Source: Desulfobacterales bacterium (lineage in GTDB: Bacteria > Desulfobacterota > Desulfobacteria > Desulfobacterales > JAHEIW01). From it: a stretch of DNA of 43,663 nucleotides. This document shows positions 34,026-40,061 of the stretch, in pieces (position 1 is the stretch's first letter; each line of letters starts with the position of its first letter). Location of the stretch: NCBI GenBank assembly GCA_030066985.1, contig JASJAN010000029.1:1-43663 (forward strand), written 5' to 3'. The notes under the pieces are model-generated. The model was not told the DNA's origin. It did not search any database and saw nothing but the letters and a program-made list of their open reading frames with translations. The translations under genes and the position numbers were made by a program.

Positions 34026-34041
34026 ACACCAAATACCAAAC
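33999..34041. repeat. ACCAAACAC-type array at the junction of two ATPase genes
   Basis: Degenerate units (CGAACACC, AAACACGAA, TTAAACACC, AAATACC) supply the end and stop codon of the upstream gene and run to the base before the downstream ATG. No ribosome-binding site remains between them. A related array in inverse orientation lies at about 39710-39758. Confidence 0.7.
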
Positions 34042-34908
34042 ATGAAAGAACTCATTGTCATCAGCGGAAAAGGCGGCACCGGTAAAACCAGCTTTGTTGC
34101 TGGATTTGCATCATTGGCCGAAAACAAGGTTCTGTGTGATGCTGATGTGGATGCTGCAGACCTGCATTTGATTTTGAACCCGCTGGTTTCTGCCCGGGCG
34201 GATTTTAAATCGGGTCACACGGCGGCCATTGATAAAAACACTTGCGACCAATGCGGTCTGTGCAGGGATATTTGCCAGTTTGGTGCCATCGATGAAAATT
34301 TTAACATCAACCCCATTGATTGCGAGGGTTGCGGCGTGTGTGTCTATTTTTGCCCGCAAAAGGCAATTGATTTTCCGGAAAATACCTGTGGTGAATGGTA
34401 TGTTTCCGGGACGCGCTTTGGCCCCCTGGTGCATGCCCGCCTCGGAATTGCTGAGGAGAATTCCGGCAAATTGGTGACACTCGTGCGACAGGAATCCAAA
34501 AGACTGGCAGAAATGAAAGAGATTGGCCTAATTCTAACAGATGGCCCGCCCGGTGTGGGCTGTCCAGTCATCGCCTCGATCGGCGGTGCCAGCGCCGTGC
34601 TGATTGTGGCTGAACCGACCCTTTCAGGCATTCACGATATGCAGCGGGTCATCGAACTGGCAAATCATTTCAAAGTCCCGGGTATGGTGTGCGTGAATAA
34701 ATACGACCTTAATTTGGATCTGACTGGCGATATTGAAAATTTTGCTCGCGGGGAAGGCCTGGCCTGCCTGGGAAGGATACCGTTTGATCCAATATTTACC
34801 AAGGCCATGGTTCAAGGCCAATCCATTTTTGAATACCAAAAAAATTCAAACGCCGCCCAGGCTTTAACGATAATCTGGAACAGCTTATCAAAAATACTCA
34901 ACATCTAA
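34042..34908 (+). CDS. MinD/Mrp-family ATPase with inserted 2x[4Fe-4S] ferredoxin domain, second copy
   Basis: A 288-residue paralogue of the preceding ATPase. Walker A KGGTGKTS (9-16), DADVDAADLH, ferredoxin insert with CDQCGLCRDIC and CEGCGVCVYFC (about residues 68-107), and TDGPPGVGCPV. The two copies probably form a heteromer, as for the paired MinD-like genes of the Desulfovibrio ORP locus. The ATG has no Shine-Dalgarno because a repeat array lies directly in front; translation may depend on coupling to the upstream gene or on an unusual mechanism. It is followed by a short NifX-like gene. Confidence 0.92.
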   Translation: MKELIVISGKGGTGKTSFVAGFASLAENKVLCDADVDAADLHLILNPLVSARADFKSGHTAAIDKNTCDQCGLCRDICQFGAIDENFNINPIDCEGCGVCVYFCPQKAIDFPENTCGEWYVSGTRFGPLVHARLGIAEENSGKLVTLVRQESKRLAEMKEIGLILTDGPPGVGCPVIASIGGASAVLIVAEPTLSGIHDMQRVIELANHFKVPGMVCVNKYDLNLDLTGDIENFARGEGLACLGRIPFDPIFTKAMVQGQSIFEYQKNSNAAQALTIIWNSLSKILNI

Positions 34909-34933
34909 TAATTAAAGCAGGAGGATATTGACT

Positions 34934-35266
34934 ATGAAAATTGCCATACCATTGGCCAATGGAAAATTAACTGTCCATTTTGGGCATTGCCAGGAATTTG
35001 CACTTGTAGAGGTTGAAGGCGAACAAATCAGAAAACAGGAAACGCTTGTTCCTCCGCCGCACGAGCCCGGAGTGCTGCCGAATTGGCTGCACCAGCTGGG
35101 CGCCGACGTGATCATTGCCGGCGGCATGGGGCAACGCGCTGTTGGCCTTTTGGGCGACAAAGGTATCAAAGTGATTACCGGTGCACCTGAGCTGCCGCCG
35201 GAGAAACTCGTTCAAAGCTACCTGGACAACACGCTGATGACCGGTATTAATGCCTGTGACCATTAG
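34934..35266 (+). CDS. Short NifX-type (dinitrogenase cofactor family) protein
   Basis: A 110-residue single-domain Nitro_FeMo-Co protein (MKIAIPLANGKLTVHFGHCQEFALVEV; later VIIAGGMGQRAVGLL). It has the HFGHC motif typical of the family members found beside MinD-like ATPases. Start: ATG at 34934 with AGGAGG nine bases upstream; a TTG at 34928 is too close to it. It ends the ORP-like cluster and is followed by an intrinsic terminator. Probably a carrier or partner of a metal-sulfur cluster; the exact cluster is unknown. Confidence 0.9.
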   Translation: MKIAIPLANGKLTVHFGHCQEFALVEVEGEQIRKQETLVPPPHEPGVLPNWLHQLGADVIIAGGMGQRAVGLLGDKGIKVITGAPELPPEKLVQSYLDNTLMTGINACDH

Positions 35267-35278
35267 TGAAGAACAAAC

Positions 35279-35310
35279 AAAGGGTTGGCGACAGATCGCC
35301 AACCCTTTTT
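35279..35310. terminator. Bidirectional intrinsic terminator
   Basis: Perfect 11-bp stem AGGGTTGGCGA (35281-35291) with TCGCCAACCCT (35296-35306), loop CAGA, then TTTTT on the plus strand. In the other direction the stem is followed by TTTGTTTGTT, so it can also end the minus-strand tRNA-Leu transcript. Confidence 0.93.
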
Positions 35311-35318
35311 GGTTTTAA

Positions 35319-35406
35319 TGGTGCCGGGGGCGGGAATCGAACCCGCATGGACGTAAAGTCCGCTGGATTTTGAGTCCAGTGCGTCTACCAGTTTCACCAC
35401 CCCGGC
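35319..35406 (-). tRNA. tRNA-Leu (anticodon CAA)
   Basis: 88 nt including encoded CCA. Acceptor stem GCCGGGG/CCCCGGC, D arm with GGTAGACGCA, anticodon stem CTGGA/TCCAG with loop CTCAAAA, a long variable arm, and GGTTCGATTCC in the T arm; the long variable arm is typical of Leu. It reads TTG codons. Confidence 0.96.
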
Positions 35407-35501
35407 AATCGGAGCTTATATAGGCAACTTGAAGGTAGTTGTCAATACTTCGGTTTGGGATCTGCTTTACAGATTGGATTGAATCTTATTTTTATTTATC
35501 T

Positions 35502-35749
35502 GACAGGATTTACAGGATTTTGAGGATATATTTCTTAGTCGCCCTCCAGACGAGAGCGACTAAACTCAATCCGCTTTCAGCGGAAAAAAACCTTCGGCCA
35601 TGCAATTTAAGCTTAAAATGGGCTCCTTAGTATTAAAACACCATCTTTGATGGCAAAAGCTCGGTGAAACTCGCCGCAGGCGATAGGGTTTGGCCGTTCT
35701 CTTCCGGAGAACGGCCAAAAGAAATCCTGATAATCCTGTAAATCCTGTC
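35502..35749. repeat. Structured inverted-repeat element, copy D
   Basis: A 248-bp element, the same length as copy C and inverted relative to it. Left large hairpin: 12 positions, one mismatch (35535-35546 with 35552-35563), loop CAGAC. Left small hairpin: TCCGCT/AGCGGA around TTC (35570-35584). Right small hairpin: TCGCC/GGCGA around GCA (35671-35683). Right large hairpin: 13 bp perfect (35689-35701 with 35707-35719, arm TTTGGCCGTTCTC), loop TTCCG. Terminal arrays begin GACAGGATTTACAGGATT and end AATCCTGTC. It fills most of the gap between tRNA-Leu and the Sua5 gene. Confidence 0.85.
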
Positions 35750-35796
35750 TAAAAGCCTTCTACGAGTCGTGTGAGCATTTATTTTTTAGTTGACGC

Positions 35797-36441
35797 CTAC
35801 CTTTGAGAGAGGCAATACCGGATTTCTTCAGCAGAAACCTGCCCTTCGCGGAGGATTTGTGGTGGGTTCTGGGTGATGTCGATGACCGTGGATCCGACAC
35901 CGCCTTTGAGCATGCCGCCATCCAGAATCAGATCCACCTGCCCGGCGATGGGGTCGTCCAGATCTTCGACCCGGTGACATCCCGGACGTCCCGATATATT
36001 TGCACTGGTGCCGGTAAGCGCCGTGCTGCTCTGACTGGTTAGCGCATATGCCACCGGATGCCCGGGCAGACGCACTCCGATTTTACCGCTGCCGGCGGTT
36101 AATTGCTGCGACAGGCTTTTGCGGGCTTCAAAGACCAGGGTCAGCCGGCCGGGCCAAAATGCCTGCATCAGAACATCGGCGACCGGCGGAATGCTCGCCG
36201 CCAGCTCGTCAAGCCGCTGTTTGGAATCAATCAACGTCAGGATCGGATTGTCGGCCGGGCGCTGTTTGATAAGAGATACCCGCTTGACCGCGCTGGCATC
36301 AAAGGCGTTAGCGCCCAACCCGTAAAGGCAGCGGGTGGGAAACACCACCACCCCACCCTGCTGAATCACATCAGCCGCCTCTTCGATAATTGCAGGCTCG
36401 GGCTTTTCGGAATTGATCCTTCGAATGTTTGATGGATTCAT
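35797..36441 (-). CDS. L-threonylcarbamoyladenylate synthase family protein (Sua5/YciO/YrdC)
   Basis: A 214-residue YrdC-fold protein. It makes threonylcarbamoyl-AMP from threonine, bicarbonate and ATP for t6A37 in ANN-decoding tRNAs, if it is the TsaC-type member. Visible signature: VVVFPTRCLYGLGANAFD (about 31-48), KQRPADNPILTL (59-70) and LTGTSANISGRPG in the middle. The usual PT[E/D]T is PTRC here, so YciO-like function is also possible. Start: ATG at 36441, next to the edge of structured element E; a GTG at 36477 inside the element would add 12 residues of repeat-derived sequence. It lies upstream of the tRNA-Leu on the same strand. Confidence 0.88.
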   Translation of the reverse strand: MNPSNIRRINSEKPEPAIIEEAADVIQQGGVVVFPTRCLYGLGANAFDASAVKRVSLIKQRPADNPILTLIDSKQRLDELAASIPPVADVLMQAFWPGRLTLVFEARKSLSQQLTAGSGKIGVRLPGHPVAYALTSQSSTALTGTSANISGRPGCHRVEDLDDPIAGQVDLILDGGMLKGGVGSTVIDITQNPPQILREGQVSAEEIRYCLSQR

Positions 36442-36461
36442 AGAGTGGATTGATTTTTTTA

Positions 36462-36712
36462 TTAACCGCAGACCCACGCAGACGGACGCTGACCTTTTTG
36501 CCGGTCGACTCGCCCGGCAAAAAACACGTCAATCGCTGCGCGATAATTTTTTAATGTATCTTTTGAATTTAGGTGGTCACTTTAAAATATCGCGGTTATT
36601 TGCTCCCATATAATAAAACCTGTTTGCCCGCAGGGTATGCAGGTTTTCCTCCCGACAGGTCGTCGGGAGGAAAGAATACTGTCTGCGATTGCCTGCGTGA
36701 GTCTGCGGTTAA
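36462..36712. repeat. Structured inverted-repeat element, copy E (different terminal class)
   Basis: A 251-bp element with the same architecture as copies A-D but different ends: TTAACCGCAGAC (36462-36473) and GTCTGCGGTTAA (36701-36712), with ACGCAGACG-type units inside. Left large hairpin: 12 positions, one mismatch (36495-36506 with 36512-36523), loop GACTC. Left small hairpin: ATCGC/GCGAT around TGC (36532-36544). Right small hairpin: TGCCC/GGGTA around GCA (36625-36637, one G-T pair). Right large hairpin: 12 bp perfect (36645-36656 with 36662-36673), loop AGGTC. It fills the gap between the Sua5 and purE genes; no gene inside. Confidence 0.8.
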
Positions 36713-36744
36713 AATCGCTTCCCCAAATTCCTGTCTAAGAAATT

Positions 36745-37254
36745 CTACAAGGATTCTTCGAGTTTTTTGGCTTTTTGCTCGACTTTGATGGCCATGTCCT
36801 GCTTAAAAGCCTCGAACCGGGCAGCCAGATCGTCATCTGCCAGGGCAAGGATCTGTACAGCCAGTATGCCGGCATTTCTGGCGCCGGGTTTTCCGATGGC
36901 CATGGTCGCTACCGGGATACCGGGCGGCATTTGCACCGTGGCCAGTAGAGCATCCAGCCCCTGCAGGCAGGAAGAATCAATAGGGACACCGATGATCGGA
37001 AGGCTGGTGTGGGCGGCCATGGCGCCGGCCAGATGGGCGGCATGCCCAGCACCGGCAATGATCACTTTGATACCCCGCTCGCGGGCGGTCGTCGCCCAAT
37101 TGGCAGCCCGTTGCGGGCTGCGGTGGGCGGATGCCACCGTCATTTCAAATGCCACGCCGAATTCCTGCAAGATGTCCGAGGCTGCTTTCATCACTTCCAG
37201 GTCAGAATCGCTTCCCATGACAATGCCAACTTGTGGTTTAGTTTGCGCGCTCAA
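36745..37254 (-). CDS. purE: N5-carboxyaminoimidazole ribonucleotide mutase PurE
   Basis: A 169-residue class I PurE, the normal family length. It converts N5-CAIR to CAIR in purine synthesis. Visible motifs: VGIVMGSDSD (9-18), SAHRSP (42-47, with the catalytic His45), AGAGHAAHLAGAMA and the GKPGARNAG segment near the end. Start: TTG at 37254, preceded by AGGAGG at 37259-37264 (minus strand) with four bases between; a longer reading from 37323 runs through repeat-derived sequence and is unlikely. No purK is visible nearby; a PurD-like gene lies 3 kb away on the other strand. Confidence 0.95.
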   Translation of the reverse strand: MSAQTKPQVGIVMGSDSDLEVMKAASDILQEFGVAFEMTVASAHRSPQRAANWATTARERGIKVIIAGAGHAAHLAGAMAAHTSLPIIGVPIDSSCLQGLDALLATVQMPPGIPVATMAIGKPGARNAGILAVQILALADDDLAARFEAFKQDMAIKVEQKAKKLEESL

Positions 37255-37295
37255 TTTTCCTCCTTCTTTGAATTTAAAGATAGCATGAATTTTCT

Positions 37296-37373
37296 CTCGC
37301 AAAGGCGCAAAGGCGCTAAGCACTTATTGCATTTTTATTTTTTTTCTTTGCGATCTTCGCGTCTTTGCGTGAG
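37296..37373. repeat. Inverted array of CGCAAAG-type 9-mers, second copy
   Basis: Left arm 37296-37320 (CTCGCAAAG, GCGCAAAGG, CGCTAAG) and right arm 37346-37373 (CTTTGCGATC, TTCGCG, TCTTTGCGTGAG) with a T-rich centre. It occupies the junction between the ATP-grasp gene and purE, ending three bases from the stop codon of the former. Same class as 23532-23611. Confidence 0.75.
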
Positions 37374-37375
37374 TT

Positions 37376-38131
37376 TTAAACATCTATACTTTTCCCTGCT
37401 AATTTTTCCAGCACAGCCATTTTTTTCTGATCCAGCTCCGGCCTGCTGATCTGGGCCCCTCTGATACCGCCGTTTAATGCGATCTCCGACAGATAACAGG
37501 TGTCGTTTTCCAAAACCATCAGATCAAGGTGGGCATACGGAAAATTTCCGCGCTGCATGATCGTGCGGCAAAACGCTTTTTGATGTGCTTTTAACGCATA
37601 CACTGAACTGGTACCGCCCTGCGTTATGTTTACCCTGAAGTTGTGGGGATTATGGCGCGTATAGGCTTCAACATAATCTTCCACGATGATGATGCGAACA
37701 TCGGTAAATTGTTCCTGAAAGGGCTGCAGCACAAACGGATAGGACGATTGATCCAGGGCCATAAAACTGTACAGGGTTTCCATGGTTTCCCAGCGGCGGA
37801 TACCATGACCGCAGTGCATGCCGTCTTGCTTGGTGACCACCGCCCCGATATCCTGCCGATTATAGGCATTCAAGGCTTCGATTAAATCGCTGCGACGCGG
37901 AATCACCCGCGTGTGCGGCAGCATCCAATCTTTTAAAACAAACGCCTGGGCAACTTTTGAGCTATTTAAAATTTGCGCCAGAGCTGAAGGCAGACAGCGA
38001 ATACCGCGCTCAAGCATATCGATCAGCATCGTCTGCTTCAGATATTTCAGCGACAGAATGCCAATAAAAACATCGCCGCCGGACAGTTCATGGTAACGCG
38101 CCTTTAGTTCCCGGTTACTTTTGACTATCAT
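37376..38131 (-). CDS. RimK-like ATP-grasp protein of unknown substrate
   Basis: A 251-residue protein with an ATP-grasp pattern: an N-terminal region (1-75), a central VVTKQDGMHCGHGI segment (lysine and Gly-rich loop), PFVLQPFQEQFTDVRIIIVEDYVEAYTRH, and the C-terminal DLMVLENDTCYLSEIALNGGIRGAQ that corresponds to the metal-binding ExN region of RimK-type ligases. Start: ATG at 38131, four bases after the stop of ddl on the same strand, so the two genes are almost certainly co-transcribed. A role in peptide or cell-wall amino-acid ligation is possible by family and position, but the substrate is unknown. Confidence 0.8.
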   Translation of the reverse strand: MIVKSNRELKARYHELSGGDVFIGILSLKYLKQTMLIDMLERGIRCLPSALAQILNSSKVAQAFVLKDWMLPHTRVIPRRSDLIEALNAYNRQDIGAVVTKQDGMHCGHGIRRWETMETLYSFMALDQSSYPFVLQPFQEQFTDVRIIIVEDYVEAYTRHNPHNFRVNITQGGTSSVYALKAHQKAFCRTIMQRGNFPYAHLDLMVLENDTCYLSEIALNGGIRGAQISRPELDQKKMAVLEKLAGKSIDV

Positions 38132-38135
38132 AAGC

Positions 38136-39080
38136 TTACCGTCTGTTTTGATGATCTTCGATGCACAGCGTGATGAGTTCGTCGAGAAGCCCGCTGAAGC
38201 TGAATCCGGCAACCTGAGCTGCCTGGGGCAAGAGGCTGGTTGCGGTCATCCCCGGAATGGTGTTGGTCTCCAGAACGTAGATCTGATCTGCTTTTAATAT
38301 CATATCCGTGCGGCTGTAACCCTTGCAAAAAAGGGCGCGGTGGGCTGTTTTGGCATATTCCTGGGCGGTTGATGTAATTTGATCATCAACTCGCGCCGGG
38401 CAGATTTCCTGGGTAACGCCGGCCGTATATTTGGCCTCATAATCGAAAAATTCATGTTCATCATCTGGAATGATCTCAATCAACGGTAAGGCCTGCAGTT
38501 CTTGGTTGCCAATCACACCAGCGGTCAGCTCGATACCGTCAATGTAACTTTCGAGCAAAACGGTGCTGTCGTGGGTAAATGCTTTTTCCACTGCCGCAGA
38601 CATCGCATCTTGTGATTTTACAATGGTCATCCCCACACTGGAGCCCGCCTCGTTGGGTTTGACAACCAACGGCAGACCGAGCTGCTTTTCCCAGGCCGTC
38701 GGATCCATCGAACCGCCTTTTTGCAGCGCCAGATAGGGCGGCACCAGCAGACCGGCTTTTTCATACAGATATTTGGCAGCCAGCTTATTCATGGCAAGCG
38801 AGCTGCCCAGCACGCCCGACCCCTGATAGGGGATATTGAGCAATTCAAGCAGGCCCTGAACCGTACCATCCTCTCCATAAGGGCCATGCAAAATGATCAG
38901 CGCCGCATTGATTTGGGGCGCATCCTCAACCAGGCGCGCCAAATCGGTTTTCGGGTCATAGCGGATGATCTGATATTTGTCCTTATCCAAGGCCGCATAC
39001 ACCTGATCCCCGCTGTTCAAAGAGACTTCGCGTTCTGAAGACACCCCGCCTGATAGTAAGGCCAACGTCAATTTCCCCAT
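38136..39080 (-). CDS. ddl: D-alanine--D-alanine ligase
   Basis: A 314-residue ATP-grasp ligase that joins two D-alanines for peptidoglycan. Visible: LLSGGVSSEREVSL at the start (the EREVS motif), ILHGPYGEDGTVQGLLE (about 63-79), PLVVKPNEAGSSVGM (ATP lysine and Ser-rich loop, about 137-151) and VLETNTIPGMT near the C-terminus with metal-binding Glu and Asn and the IPGMT signature. Length matches DdlB. Unlike in many bacteria it is not within a mur-fts cluster; instead a RimK-like ATP-grasp gene follows. Start at an ATG. Confidence 0.95.
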   Translation of the reverse strand: MGKLTLALLSGGVSSEREVSLNSGDQVYAALDKDKYQIIRYDPKTDLARLVEDAPQINAALIILHGPYGEDGTVQGLLELLNIPYQGSGVLGSSLAMNKLAAKYLYEKAGLLVPPYLALQKGGSMDPTAWEKQLGLPLVVKPNEAGSSVGMTIVKSQDAMSAAVEKAFTHDSTVLLESYIDGIELTAGVIGNQELQALPLIEIIPDDEHEFFDYEAKYTAGVTQEICPARVDDQITSTAQEYAKTAHRALFCKGYSRTDMILKADQIYVLETNTIPGMTATSLLPQAAQVAGFSFSGLLDELITLCIEDHQNRR

Positions 39081-39096
39081 GGCTTCTACCCCTTCA

Positions 39097-39295
39097 TAAA
39101 AGGTTTCAGGTGTTCCGCCGTAGGCGGATTCAGATGTCAGTCTGCTGGATTCTGGCTAATAGACTCTGGCTGCTGGCTTCTGATCGCTAACGGCTGGCTG
39201 TCAGTTACTGATCACAGGCTCTTAGCCAGTAGCCAGCAGCGAGAAGCCAGAGGCAAAAATAGCTGGAACCTGACACCCGCATTAAACCTTAATAA
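39097..39295. repeat. Nested inverted arrays before ddl
   Basis: The outer arms contain GGTTTCAGGTG (39097 onward) and CCTGACACCC (near 39270). Between them is a second pair: TGCTGGATTCTGGCTAATAG-like units at 39142-39188 and inverse CCAGTAGCCAGCAGCGAG-like units at 39220-39255. A small hairpin TCCGCC/GGCGGA around GTA lies at about 39115-39130. No gene is seen. Confidence 0.6.
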
Positions 39296-39694
39296 TTACT
39301 TGCGTTTTTTGCGATGTGAATCGGATGATTCGAGCTTATCAATCAGTTTTTCCGAATATTTCTGAGGTTCTTCGAATTCGATGGAGGTGCCCCGCAGGGT
39401 ATTTAGCTTCATGATCAGAAAATTGAGCTTTTTAATCGCACGATATTTCTCGGTGGTATCCGTCATTGCGCCCAGGAGTTCTTCCGTTTGCCGAATCTCC
39501 TTCTTTAATTCGAGCTCGGGGGGGATGCAATCGGCATTTTTTAAAATCTTATAAGCCAGACGCAATTCTTCGGCCACGGTTTGATCGTTTAAAAGATCTA
39601 ATGGCTCACCACTGCCTTCCAGATTTTCGAATTCACCCTTCTTTTGTGCTTTGCGAATGCGCTCTTCGACAATTTTGGTAAATCCCGGTAACAT
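39296..39694 (-). CDS. DUF1992 (DnaJ homologue subfamily C member 28-like) protein
   Basis: A 132-residue protein with the DUF1992 signature at its N-terminus: IVEERIRKAQKKGEFENLEGSGEPL, followed by LRLAYKILKNADCIPPELELKKEI. Members occur as short bacterial proteins and as part of human DNAJC28; no biochemical function is established to my knowledge. The remainder is helical and ends in a basic tail RKKRK. ATG start. It is upstream of ddl on the same strand, separated by repeat arrays, so co-transcription is uncertain. Confidence 0.88.
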   Translation of the reverse strand: MLPGFTKIVEERIRKAQKKGEFENLEGSGEPLDLLNDQTVAEELRLAYKILKNADCIPPELELKKEIRQTEELLGAMTDTTEKYRAIKKLNFLIMKLNTLRGTSIEFEEPQKYSEKLIDKLESSDSHRKKRK

Positions 39695-40061
39695 ATTCGT
39701 TCCAGAGTGTTGTGTATTTGGTGGTTGGTGTTTCGTACCTGGTGTTTTATACCATTTTTATGAATTTTATCAAACAAAATTAAACCACCTATATGGCTCC
39801 AGGCCTCTTGCGGCTTGCTTCTCGCTTTTTGCTCTGACAAACAACGATTGTGTATTTATTTTAATCAATTATGATAGGTTTAAATGAGAGCAAGAACTCG
39901 ATTGCCATATGCTGGCAGCCAGTATCCGGTAATCAAAAGCCAGCTGCCAGAAACAAGTAGCCAGCAGCCAGAAAATAGATTTGACCCTGCCGCCTGCAAT
40001 TTGTTAATGAAAGCCTTGTGTGTTTCGCAGTTTGAAAAAAATGCCCTGAAAGGAACCGTTC
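39695..40061. other. Divergent spacer with short-repeat arrays
   Basis: 367 bp between divergent genes. 39710-39758 is an array of TTGGTGTTTCG-like units, inverse in class to 33999-34041. 39900-39975 holds AGCCAG-type units (CCAGCAGCCAG near the end), like those before ddl. The last 60 bp before 40062 contain AAAGGA nine bases before the ATG. No gene supported. Confidence 0.55.

Noticed and set aside
32625-35266. Nitrogen fixation cluster
   Set aside because: NifX-like domains are present but no nifHDK, nifE, nifN or nifB radical-SAM gene is in the window; the ATPase neighbours fit the ORP-type cluster better.
95-36712. CRISPR array
   Set aside because: The repeated units are 7-10 bases, degenerate, arranged in inverse pairs, and have no regular unique spacers; no cas genes are present.
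37255-37323. Extended N-terminus of PurE starting at 37323
   Set aside because: The extra 23 residues come partly from a repeat array, while the TTG at 37254 has a perfect Shine-Dalgarno and gives the normal family length.
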